A stretch of DNA of 8,016 nucleotides. Source: an uncultured Clostridia bacterium. Lineage in GTDB: Bacteria > Bacillota > Clostridia > Oscillospirales > Oscillospiraceae. Under the pieces are notes generated by a model. It had not been told where the DNA came from. It saw only the letters and a list, made by a program, of their open reading frames with translations, and did not search any database. Both the position numbers and the translations under genes were made by a program. Position 1 is the first letter of the stretch, and every line of letters starts with the position of its first letter. The stretch lies in contig CAMHER010000079.1 in NCBI GenBank assembly GCA_946184215.1, forward strand, positions 1 to 8,016, written 5' to 3'. Below, piece after piece: positions 1 through 5,449 of the stretch.

Positions 1-219
1 GTTGAGAAGTTCAAGGCACTTGTTGAGGCTAATGGTACGCTCGACGAAATCGAGGAGATGGGTAAGCGCAAGCTCGCTTACGAGATCAACTACATTTCCG
101 AAGGCTACTATGTCCTCATGAAGTTCACCAGCGCCCCGGAATTCCCGGCCGAGCTGGACCGTATCCTCGGGATCACCGACGGCATCCTGCGTCGCCTGAT
201 CACCATGCGCGCGGAATAA
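1..219 (+). CDS. rpsF: 30S ribosomal protein S6 (3' part, truncated by the window edge)
   Basis: The frame is open from base 1 and stops with TAA at 217-219, giving the last 72 residues of ribosomal protein S6, a small-subunit protein that pairs with S18 on the platform of the 30S subunit. The fragment reads EKFKALVEANGT, then GKRKLAYEI, then EGYYVLMKF and LRRLITMRAE, which are typical of S6. S6 is usually about 95 residues, so roughly the first quarter lies outside the window. The downstream order ssb then rpsR is the classic bacterial rpsF-ssb-rpsR operon and confirms the identity. The next gene begins 10 bp after the stop, so translation is probably coupled. Any operon promoter or autoregulatory leader lies upstream of the window. 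Confidence 0.95.
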   Translation, partial: VEKFKALVEANGTLDEIEEMGKRKLAYEINYISEGYYVLMKFTSAPEFPAELDRILGITDGILRRLITMRAE

Positions 220-229
220 GGAGAGGCAC

Positions 230-676
230 ATGCTCAACCACATCACGATCATGGGCCGTCTCACCCGCGATCCGGAGCTCCGGATGACCCAGTCCCAGAC
301 GCAGGTCGCGTCCTTCACGCTCGCTGTTGACCGCGATTTCGGCGGCCGCGACGGCGGGGAGAAGCAGACCGACTTCATCGACTGCGTTGCATGGCGTCAG
401 ACCGCCGAGTTCGTCAGCAAGTATTTTACCAAGGGCCGCATGGCGGTCGTCTCCGGACGGCTGCAGAGCCGGAAATGGGAAGACCGTGACGGCAACAAGC
501 GGACCAGCTGGGAAGTCGTTGTTGACAACGTTTACTTCGGCGACAGCCGCCGCGACGGCGCAGAATCTACCGACAGCCGCAGCAGCTTTGCGAGCTACGA
601 AGCGCCGAAGAGCAGCCCCAGGGCCTCTTCCCCGTTTGAAGAGCTCGAGGGCGACGACGGCGAGCTGCCGTTCTAA
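230..676 (+). CDS. ssb: single-stranded DNA-binding protein SSB
   Basis: This encodes a 148-residue SSB, which coats single-stranded DNA in replication, repair and recombination as an OB-fold tetramer. The OB fold spans about residues 1-105, starting MLNHITIMGRLTRDPELR. It includes DCVAWRQTAEF and the aromatic positions W55, W83 and W94. Residues 106-135 are a Ser/Arg/Asp-rich disordered linker. The C-terminus is an acidic tip ending DDGELPF, equivalent to the DDDIPF-type tip that recruits partner proteins, so the protein is complete. The ATG at 230 has an AAGGAGAG ribosome site just upstream, overlapping the end of rpsF. It lies between rpsF and rpsR in the standard operon, and the length is normal for the family. 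Confidence 0.97.
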   Translation: MLNHITIMGRLTRDPELRMTQSQTQVASFTLAVDRDFGGRDGGEKQTDFIDCVAWRQTAEFVSKYFTKGRMAVVSGRLQSRKWEDRDGNKRTSWEVVVDNVYFGDSRRDGAESTDSRSSFASYEAPKSSPRASSPFEELEGDDGELPF

Positions 677-701
677 GGAATAAAAAAAGGAGGATACAGC
701 T

Positions 702-941
702 TTGGCTTTCGATAAAAACACCCCCAAGAACCATAAGCGCAGAAAAGTCTGCCAGTTCTGCGTCGACAAGGCCACCTTTATCGACTATAAGGACACGGCA
801 AAGCTCCGCCACTACCTGTCCGAGCGCGGCAAGATCCTGCCCCGCCGCACGACCGGTACCTGCGCGATGCATCAGCGCGAGCTGACCGAGGCGATCAAGC
901 GTTCCCGCCAGATCGCTCTTCTGCCCTACGTTCTCGACTGA
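702..941 (+). CDS. rpsR: 30S ribosomal protein S18, zinc-ligand (C+) type, TTG start
   Basis: This encodes a 79-residue S18, the partner of S6 in the 30S subunit. The S18 signature is clear: RRKVCQFC, IDYKD, LSERGKILPRRTTGT and AIKRSRQIALLPY. C17 and C20 form a CxxC pair and C54 with H57 form a CxxH pair. This is the four-ligand arrangement of zinc-binding (C+) S18, whereas many Firmicutes carry a cysteine-poor form. The start is TTG at 702, because the perfect AAAGGAGG at 686-693 sits 8 nt upstream and no ATG fits in frame. It is the last gene of the rpsF operon and is followed by a strong terminator. Confidence 0.96.
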   Translation: MAFDKNTPKNHKRRKVCQFCVDKATFIDYKDTAKLRHYLSERGKILPRRTTGTCAMHQRELTEAIKRSRQIALLPYVLD

Positions 942-958
942 TTATCTCGATACGCAAA

Positions 959-990
959 CGTCCCTTCCCGACCGGGAAGGGACGTTTTTT
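959..990 (+). terminator. intrinsic terminator of the rpsF-ssb-rpsR operon
   Basis: A perfect 11-bp stem, CGTCCCTTCCC (959-969) with GGGAAGGGACG (974-984), closes a GACC loop and is followed directly by six T residues. It starts 17 bp after the rpsR stop. On the opposite strand the hairpin is followed only by TTTGCG, so it would be at best a weak terminator for the converging phosphatase gene, whose stop is at 1012. Confidence 0.95.
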
Positions 991-1011
991 CTTTTCGCTG
1001 TATCGCGCCGC

Positions 1012-1800
1012 TCAGCGCAGGTCCGCCGTCTCGCGCAGATAGTCCGCCAGCACGCTCTCGCTGGCCGCGGCGACGACAGTGCTCTTCTCCGCCGTGAGGG
1101 CGAGGGGGCTGCCGTCGGCTCTGCGGCACACGCCGCCCGCCTCTTCCACGATCAGCGCCCCGGCGGCGTAATCCCACAGCGACAGATCCAGCTCGAAATA
1201 CAGCCCCGCGCGCCCGGCGGCCACACTGCACAGATCCAGCTCCGCCGTGCCCTCGCGCCGCACGTCCAGGCTCTTCTCAAACATCCGCCGCGCCAGCGCG
1301 AAGGTCTTGTCCGACAAATCGGGCCGGTAGGGCGCCGTGCCGAAGCAGACCACGCTGTTTGCAAGCTCATCCTCCGCCGTGCGGATCTCGCGGCCGTTGA
1401 GGAAGGCCCCGCCGCCGCGGACGGCGTGGAACATCTCACCGAGATAGGGGTTGCAGACCGCCGCGGCCTGCACCGCGCCCTTCTCGGCATAGGCCACGGA
1501 AATACAGCTGTGGGAAAAGCCGCGGACAAAGTTCATCGTGCCGTCGATGGGGTCGATGATGAACAGCTGCGGTGAGTCGAGCTTTTCCCGCTCGTTCATC
1601 TCCTCGCAGAAAAAATGCGCCTCCGGCACGGCGGCGCGCAGCTCGTCCATTAAAAGCTGTTGCACGGCCCGGTCGTACTGGGTCACCACATCCCGGGCGC
1701 CGCTTTTGCGCTCGGTCATCACGCCGTGGGCGTGAAGGATCAGCTCGGCGGCCTTGCGCTCCGCCGCCTGCATAACCGTACAGATCTCGTTGCTTGTCAT
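1012..1800 (-). CDS. inositol monophosphatase family protein
   Basis: This encodes 262 residues of the Mg-dependent inositol monophosphatase superfamily, cytosolic enzymes that hydrolyse small phosphomonoesters such as myo-inositol 1-phosphate, histidinol phosphate or 3'-phosphoadenosine nucleotides. The metal-site motifs are all present: E66-E67 in FFCEEMNE, D83-P-I-D86-G-T-M-N, and W209-D210-Y-A-A-G. The N-terminal KSGARDVVTQYD matches the family's first conserved block. Length and layout are those of a complete enzyme. I chose the ATG at 1800, which has a purine-rich AAAGGATGGGGGA stretch upstream. An in-frame TTG at 1821 would use that stretch as coding sequence and leave no ribosome site. 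The exact substrate (SuhB-like, HisN-like or CysQ-like) cannot be decided from sequence. The gene is alone on its strand, convergent with rpsR and divergent from the WYL operon. Confidence 0.9.
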   Translation of the reverse strand: MTSNEICTVMQAAERKAAELILHAHGVMTERKSGARDVVTQYDRAVQQLLMDELRAAVPEAHFFCEEMNEREKLDSPQLFIIDPIDGTMNFVRGFSHSCISVAYAEKGAVQAAAVCNPYLGEMFHAVRGGGAFLNGREIRTAEDELANSVVCFGTAPYRPDLSDKTFALARRMFEKSLDVRREGTAELDLCSVAAGRAGLYFELDLSLWDYAAGALIVEEAGGVCRRADGSPLALTAEKSTVVAAASESVLADYLRETADLR

Positions 1801-1831
1801 GGTTTTCCCCCATCCTTTCAAAGCTGAAAAC

Positions 1832-1840
1832 AGTATAGCA
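1832..1840 (-). promoter_or_regulatory. probable extended -10 promoter of the phosphatase gene
   Basis: Read on the - strand this is TGCTATACT, a TG-N-TATACT extended -10 box, about 32 bp before the chosen ATG. No good -35 is present at 16-18 bp (TTTCTT or CTTTCT at best), so the extended -10 would have to carry the recognition. Confidence 0.55.
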
Positions 1841-1873
1841 CGGGAAGCGAAGGAAAGAAAGAGGGAGGAGAAA

Positions 1874-1918
1874 ATGCAGTTCGTTCCGCATAATGAGGAC
1901 AGAATGGCGAAAAGCTAA
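1874..1918 (+). CDS. possible 14-residue leader peptide or mini-ORF
   Basis: ATG at 1874 to TAA at 1916-1918 encodes the 14-residue peptide MQFVPHNEDRMAKS. It has an SD of near-consensus quality, GGGAGGAG at 1863-1870, with the GGAGG core 5 nt from the ATG. Its stop codon falls exactly in the loop of the first hairpin of the structured region (1906-1931). I know no family for it. It could be a leader peptide whose translation affects the downstream RNA structure, or a chance ORF in a purine-rich stretch. No good promoter is visible upstream of 1860 on the + strand, which counts against it. Confidence 0.25.
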   Translation: MQFVPHNEDRMAKS

Positions 1919-2007
1919 AACGCTTTTCGCCGCCCAGCTTTGCTGCGCCCCAAAGCCTGTATGCGCAGCTGTGCACGCCTCTCCGGCGACGGAGAGGCCT
2001 TTTCTTT
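1901..2007 (+). ncRNA. candidate structured small RNA or leader (three hairpins, U-rich end)
   Basis: Three perfect hairpins follow one another. Hairpin 1 is GGCGAAAAGC (1906-1915) with GCTTTTCGCC (1922-1931), loop TAAAAC. Hairpin 2 is GCTGCGC (1942-1948) with GCGCAGC (1963-1969). Hairpin 3 is GCCTCTCCG (1977-1985) with CGGAGAGGC (1990-1998), loop GCGA, then CTTTTCTTT. An alternative pairing, GCTTTG (1937-1942) with CAAAGC (1951-1956), competes with hairpin 2. A CATAAT box at 1889-1894 could place a start near 1901, giving an RNA of about 105 nt, but I see no matching -35. The sequence does not resemble tmRNA, SRP RNA or 6S RNA as I know them. The start is a guess and the 3' end rests on hairpin 3. 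Confidence 0.4.
1977..2007 (+). terminator. probable intrinsic terminator in the gap before the WYL gene
   Basis: A perfect 9-bp GC-rich stem (1977-1985 with 1990-1998) closes a GCGA tetraloop and is followed by CTTTTCTTT. The U-rich side lies only on the + strand. No annotated + strand gene ends nearby, so it implies an unannotated transcript entering from the left, or readthrough control ahead of the WYL promoter. Confidence 0.6.
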
Positions 2008-2042
2008 ACGAAACGGCATCGGGCCGTGACAAAACAAAGTCC

Positions 2043-2072
2043 TTCAAATGGGACAGTACTTTGTGTTATACT
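2043..2072 (+). promoter_or_regulatory. probable promoter of the WYL regulator operon
   Basis: TTCAAA at 2043-2048 and TATACT at 2067-2072 are separated by 18 bp. The -10 box is preceded by TG at 2064-2065 (extended -10). A transcript would begin near 2079, about 25 nt before the ATG at 2105. GGAGG at 2093-2097 is 7 nt from that ATG. Confidence 0.6.
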
Positions 2073-2104
2073 GAAAAAAGAGAAAAAGAAACGGAGGGAC
2101 GGAC

Positions 2105-3097
2105 ATGGCCAGAAGCCAGAAACAAAAGCTCAAGCTGCTGTACCTGATGCGCTTTCTGCTGCAAAGCTCCGACGAGCAGCATCCCGTCGGCATCGCGCAG
2201 ATGGTGGAGGAGCTTGACGCCCGCGGCATCGCCGCCGAACGCAAGAGCCTGTACGCCGACCTGGAGGCGCTGCGGGAATTCGGGCTGGACATCGTGCAGG
2301 CGCGGGGGAAGACCGTGGGCTATTACATCGGCACCCGCGACTTTGAGCTGCCGGAGCTCAAGCTGCTGGTGGACAGCGTCCAGTCCTCCAAATTCATCAC
2401 GCAGAAAAAGACCCTTGCCCTGATCCGGAAGATCGAGAGCCTGGCCAGCGTCCACGACGCCGCGGCGCTGCAGCGGCAGGTCTACGTCCGCAACCGGGTC
2501 AAGAGCATGAACGAGAGCGTGTATTACAACGTCGACGAAATTTCCTCGGCCATCACGGCGGACAGGAAGATCCGCTTCCGCTATTTCGAATACACCGTGG
2601 CCAAGGAGCGGCGCTACCGCCACGACGGCGCCTGGTATGAGCTCAGCCCCTGGGCGCTGATGTGGGACGACGAGAACTATTACATGCTGGCCTTTGACAC
2701 GTCCACCGCCCAGATCCGCCACTACCGCGTGGACAAGATGGCGCAGATCTCCGCCTGCGAGTGCTTCCGTGACGGCCGGGAGACCTTTGCGCAGCTGGAC
2801 ATGTCGGCCTATTCCAAAACGGTGTTCGGCATGTTTGCCGGGCGTCCGGAGACGGTCCGGCTGCGCTTCACCAACCGCCTGGCCGGCGCGGTGATCGACC
2901 GCTTTGGCCGGGACGTGATGCTGATCCGCGAGGACGAGGAGCATTTTTCCGTCTCGATCGAGGCGGTGGTCAGCCCGCAGTTTTACGCCTGGGTCTTCGG
3001 CTTCGGAGACGAGGCGGAGATCCTGTCGGGCGAAGGCGTACGCCGGGGCATGGCAGACATGGCCGCGCGGGTGCTGGAAAAGTACGCGGAGAAATAA
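2105..3097 (+). CDS. WYL-domain transcriptional regulator with N-terminal winged helix
   Basis: This encodes a 330-residue cytosolic regulator of the HTH-WYL type. Residues about 5-75 are a DeoR/HTH_11-like winged helix: helices around QKLKLLYLMRFL and VGIAQMVEELDARGI, then the recognition region ERKSLYADLEALREFG. The WYL domain lies at about 140-220, with the conserved block WYELSPWALMWDDENYYMLAF, where YEL replaces the eponymous WYL residues, followed by RHYRVDKM. Residues about 246-328 fit the WYL C-terminal extension. Family knowledge says WYL domains sense ligands, in some cases nucleic acids or nucleotides, and control the DNA-binding domain. The ligand here is unknown. The gene has its own promoter and a good SD, and its stop is 18 bp before the next gene, so they probably form one transcript. 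It may regulate itself or its neighbour (inference). Confidence 0.88.
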   Translation: MARSQKQKLKLLYLMRFLLQSSDEQHPVGIAQMVEELDARGIAAERKSLYADLEALREFGLDIVQARGKTVGYYIGTRDFELPELKLLVDSVQSSKFITQKKTLALIRKIESLASVHDAAALQRQVYVRNRVKSMNESVYYNVDEISSAITADRKIRFRYFEYTVAKERRYRHDGAWYELSPWALMWDDENYYMLAFDTSTAQIRHYRVDKMAQISACECFRDGRETFAQLDMSAYSKTVFGMFAGRPETVRLRFTNRLAGAVIDRFGRDVMLIREDEEHFSVSIEAVVSPQFYAWVFGFGDEAEILSGEGVRRGMADMAARVLEKYAEK

Positions 3098-3115
3098 AGA
3101 GCGGAGGACAGCGAC

Positions 3116-3757
3116 ATGGCTCAGCGAACGATCCATTATCTCCTGGGGGAGGAATTGATCCCCCTCGGCATCCGGGACGCAGACCGCTTCCGGATCGGCA
3201 ATCTGCTGCCGGATGCCATCGAGGATCTGGTCTTTCGCGCGCAGACGCACTATCAGATCGACACGGTGAAGGGCGGCAAAAGCCTGCGGTTTTCCGATTT
3301 TGAGCGCTTCCGGCGGAATTTCTCCCCGCTCGTCGAGACGGACGGTCTGTATCTGGGCTATTACATGCACCTGGTGGAGGACGCCTGTTACCGGATCTTC
3401 TGGCAGAAGGTGCGGCTCTTTGAGCGCGACATGACCCGCGAAAAGGTTGCGATCCTGCACAACGATTATCATCTGCTCAACGCCTATATCGTCTCGCGCT
3501 ACCATATCCGGGACGAGCTGGTGTGGCCGGAGGGCTTTGAAAGCGAACCGGTCAACCGGATCTACCCCTTCCTGCTGCGGGATTTTCTCTCCGAGATGCG
3601 CGGCGATTTCACCGAACATCCGGAGGGGAAAACGGTCTATATGACCGAAGCGCTGCTGGAGGAATATCTCTCCGACACGCGCGGCGTCTGCCGCGACGCG
3701 CTGCGCCGCATCCTCACAGGCGGCGAGCCGCTTGACCCCATGAGCCTCACCTGGTAG
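3116..3757 (+). CDS. putative zinc-dependent phospholipase C-like hydrolase
   Basis: This encodes 213 residues resembling the bacterial zinc-dependent phospholipase C family (PF00882-like, judged from memory). That family has an all-helical fold with His/Asp metal ligands. The shared pattern is TIHYLLGEEL near the start, RIGNLLPDAIED (D33), a THYQ block (H45), and GYYMHLVEDACYRIFW (H85, D89). H115 and D117 in LHNDYH are further candidate ligands. There is no signal peptide, so unlike secreted phospholipases it is predicted to be cytosolic, and the substrate need not be a phospholipid. GGAGGA at 3103-3108 is 7 nt from the ATG. It follows the WYL gene by 18 bp and no terminator separates it from the lipoprotein promoter downstream. 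The family call is moderately sure; the function is not known. Confidence 0.6.
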   Translation: MAQRTIHYLLGEELIPLGIRDADRFRIGNLLPDAIEDLVFRAQTHYQIDTVKGGKSLRFSDFERFRRNFSPLVETDGLYLGYYMHLVEDACYRIFWQKVRLFERDMTREKVAILHNDYHLLNAYIVSRYHIRDELVWPEGFESEPVNRIYPFLLRDFLSEMRGDFTEHPEGKTVYMTEALLEEYLSDTRGVCRDALRRILTGGEPLDPMSLTW

Positions 3758-3770
3758 CAGGGCGGCGGAC

Positions 3771-3800
3771 TTGACAGCGGCCGGGCGGCGAGGCTATACT
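3771..3800 (+). promoter_or_regulatory. consensus-like promoter of the lipoprotein gene
   Basis: A perfect -35 TTGACA at 3771-3776 and a -10 TATACT at 3795-3800 are separated by 18 bp. They lie just after the stop of the preceding gene at 3757. Transcription would start near 3807. The leader carries a small GAGAG/CTCTC hairpin (3809-3822). Confidence 0.8.
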
Positions 3801-3845
3801 GGGAAAAAGAGAGCCTGCTCTCATGAAAAAAAGGAGATAGGAAAC

Positions 3846-4649
3846 ATGAAAAAATGGATGAGCATTCTGCTGCTGGCCGCGATGCTGCTGGCTCTGGCGG
3901 CCTGCGGAAACGCCGCGCCGTCGTCTGACGTGGCCTCAAGCATGGAAAAGATCAAGGACGCGGTCCCGGCCCAGGAGGAAGTCGCTCCTGCGGAAGAGGC
4001 TGCTCCTGCGGAAGAGGCCGCTCCTGCGGAGGAGACCGCCCCTGCGGAAGAGGCTGCCCCTGCGGAAGAGACCGCCCCGGCGGAGGAGACCGTCGAAGCG
4101 GAGGAGATGATCGGAAGCAAGGACGGAAACAGCTATTCCAACAAAACCATCGGTATCCGCGCCGAATTCCCGGACACCTGGTCGGTCCTTGACGACGAGC
4201 AGACGGCCCAGGTGGTCGGCGCCGTGGCGGACAGCTTCTCCGAGACGGACCTGGCCGATCAGCTGCGTCAGAGCGGCTCGCTCTACGATCTGTACGCGAT
4301 GGCGCTGGATCAGAGCGGAGACAACGTGAACGTGGTGATCGAAGATCTGGGCGTTGTCTACGGCCTCGTGATCGATGAGGCAAGGTATCTCGAGCTGGCG
4401 GAAAAGCAGCTTGGCACTACGCTTGAGCAGATGGGCATAACGGACGTCAAGCTGGATAAGCAGAACTATTCCTTTGCCGGACAGGAGCGCCTTTCCGTTT
4501 TCATCACGGGCAATTACAGCGGCGTGCCCATATACGAGCGCATGGTGCTGATCAAGGCCGGCAGCTATATGAACGTGATCACGGCCTTCTCGCTGGACGA
4601 GGCACGGCTGGACGGCATTATGGGCTTCTTCGAGGCATACGAGGGATAA
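3846..4649 (+). CDS. putative surface lipoprotein with APAEE repeat spacer
   Basis: This encodes 267 residues. A lipoprotein signal peptide (MKKWMSILLLAAMLLALAAC) ends at lipobox L17-A18-A19-C20, so the mature protein should be lipid-anchored through C20 on the outer face of the membrane. Residues 46-81 are six copies of a hexapeptide ending APAEE, and 82-87 (TVEAEE) is a degenerate seventh. This makes a charged, probably extended spacer. Residues about 95-267 form a globular domain that I cannot assign. It contains IGIRAEFPDTW, VNVVIEDLG and YERMVLIKAGSYM, a layout that recalls small PsbP/Mog1-like beta domains (weak inference). The ATG at 3846 has AAGGAGAT at 3831-3838. A longer TTG-initiated reading from 3771 would start inside the -35 box and is rejected. 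It has its own promoter and terminator and is probably monocistronic. Confidence 0.82.
   Translation: MKKWMSILLLAAMLLALAACGNAAPSSDVASSMEKIKDAVPAQEEVAPAEEAAPAEEAAPAEETAPAEEAAPAEETAPAEETVEAEEMIGSKDGNSYSNKTIGIRAEFPDTWSVLDDEQTAQVVGAVADSFSETDLADQLRQSGSLYDLYAMALDQSGDNVNVVIEDLGVVYGLVIDEARYLELAEKQLGTTLEQMGITDVKLDKQNYSFAGQERLSVFITGNYSGVPIYERMVLIKAGSYMNVITAFSLDEARLDGIMGFFEAYEG
3981..4106 (+). repeat. in-frame 18-bp tandem repeat, seven units
   Basis: Seven consecutive 18-bp units encode six copies of (A/V/T)APAEE and one degenerate TVEAEE. Units differ mostly at synonymous third positions (GCT/GCC, GAA/GAG), with the GCT and GAA forms towards the 5' end. The period is a multiple of three, so gain or loss of units would keep the frame. 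Confidence 0.93.
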
Positions 4650-4672
4650 ATAGCAACCGACATACGGCATCA

Positions 4673-4700
4673 AAAAAAGACGGGTTATCCCGTCTTTTTT
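4673..4700. terminator. bidirectional intrinsic terminator between convergent genes
   Basis: The stem AAAAAAGACGGG (4673-4684) pairs perfectly with CCCGTCTTTTTT (4689-4700) around a TTAT loop. The A-run and T-run give a U-tract on either strand. It lies 23 bp after the lipoprotein stop and abuts the exonuclease stop (4702-4704), so it should end both transcripts. Confidence 0.93.
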
Positions 4701-4701
4701 G

Positions 4702-5385
4702 TTATTCCGTGTCGACTTCCTTCGGTTCATACAGCTTTCCGATCGCGTCGAAGCCCTGGGGGCGATAGGTGACGGAGGAGATGCGCTTTGGCGGAAGACC
4801 GTATTTGGCACTATAGCCGAAGAGATTGATATAGCGGGCGAGATCGTCTTCCTCGGCGTCCATCGCCTCCAGCAGCTCGAAGGTCGCGCGGGTGTCGTCG
4901 ATGGCCCGGTGCGTGTTCTGCGAGACGAGCGAATAAGCCTCCACCGCGTCCGCAAGCCGGTGCGGGTAGGGACGCCGGTCCTTGTAGACCGTCAGCGCGT
5001 CCAAAAAGCGCACGCCGCGCAGCTGTCCGGCCAGGCCGTAAGCGTCCAGCAGATAGTACAGGAATACCAGGTCGAACTGGGCGTTATAGGCACACACGAG
5101 CGTCCGCCCGTGGCCCAGCATGTCCGAGAGCGCCCCGGCAGCCTCTTTTTTGCTCACGCCGGCGGAAAGATCGTCTTCCGTGATGCCGGTCAGCTCCGTG
5201 ATCTTTTCCGGCAGCAGCTTGCCGGGAGAGAGGCGGATGAACGCGTCGTACTCCTCCGCGATACCGTCTGCGGTCACGCGCAGCATGGCCAGCTCGATCA
5301 CCTCGTCGCGGCGGGGCGAAAAGCCCGTCGTCTCGGTGTCGAGCACGACGAGCGAGTCAAATTGTGCAAACAGACTCTTCAGCAT
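4702..5385 (-). CDS. DnaQ-like DEDDh 3'-5' exonuclease
   Basis: This encodes a 227-residue protein of the RNase T/DnaQ exonuclease superfamily, which removes 3' nucleotides using two metal ions. The motifs are complete: Exo I D16-T-E18 in LDTETTGF, Exo II D105 in YNAQFDLVFLYYLLD, and Exo III H159 with D164 in HRAIDDTRATFELL. The linker ITELTGITEDDL is also typical of DnaQ and PolC proofreading domains. Residues about 180-227 form a C-terminal extension (INLFGYSAKYGLPP onwards) that I do not recognise. It is a stand-alone exonuclease and not part of a polymerase, so its role in repair, RNA processing or proofreading cannot be told. The start at 5385 is chosen because the exonuclease domain begins here and a purine-rich GGAAAGAGAAAGAT precedes it. 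The upstream in-frame extension is low-complexity and overlaps the 71-codon gene. Confidence 0.88.
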   Translation of the reverse strand: MLKSLFAQFDSLVVLDTETTGFSPRRDEVIELAMLRVTADGIAEEYDAFIRLSPGKLLPEKITELTGITEDDLSAGVSKKEAAGALSDMLGHGRTLVCAYNAQFDLVFLYYLLDAYGLAGQLRGVRFLDALTVYKDRRPYPHRLADAVEAYSLVSQNTHRAIDDTRATFELLEAMDAEEDDLARYINLFGYSAKYGLPPKRISSVTYRPQGFDAIGKLYEPKEVDTE

Positions 5386-5409
5386 ATCTTTCTCTTTCCA
5401 GACAGAACA

Positions 5410-5437
5410 CGGCAGGGGTATCAGAAGACCCCTGCCG
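5410..5437 (-). other. GC-rich intercistronic hairpin between the small protein and exonuclease genes
   Basis: A perfect 10-bp stem, CGGCAGGGGT (5410-5419) with ACCCCTGCCG (5428-5437), has an 8-nt loop. On the - strand it follows the small-protein stop by 12 bp and is followed by TGTTCTGTCTGG, which is not a clear U-tract. It may be a weak terminator or attenuator, or an RNA-stability element. Confidence 0.6.
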
Positions 5438-5449
5438 GAAGCTGTTTTC

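Noticed and set aside
1893..2147. 84-codon + strand frame across the gap before the WYL gene
   Set aside because: It runs through three hairpins, the WYL promoter and into the WYL coding region in another frame. It has no SD of its own and its composition is not protein-like.
2066..3619. 517-codon open frame on the - strand opposite the WYL and hydrolase genes
   Set aside because: It is the antisense shadow of two well-supported GC-rich genes with good ribosome sites. Its translation is His/Arg/Asp-rich with no recognisable motif, and it spans a gene boundary and the WYL gene start.
3771..3845. N-terminal extension of the lipoprotein from a TTG at 3771
   Set aside because: The TTG is the -35 box TTGACA. 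Extending would bury the signal peptide, and the ATG at 3846 has a good SD.
3981..4106. CRISPR-like direct repeats
   Set aside because: The 18-bp units are contiguous with no spacers and are in frame inside a lipoprotein gene.
3936..4955. 339-codon open frame on the - strand across the lipoprotein and exonuclease end
   Set aside because: It crosses the shared bidirectional terminator and consists of Arg/Leu/Gly-rich antisense of the APAEE repeat.
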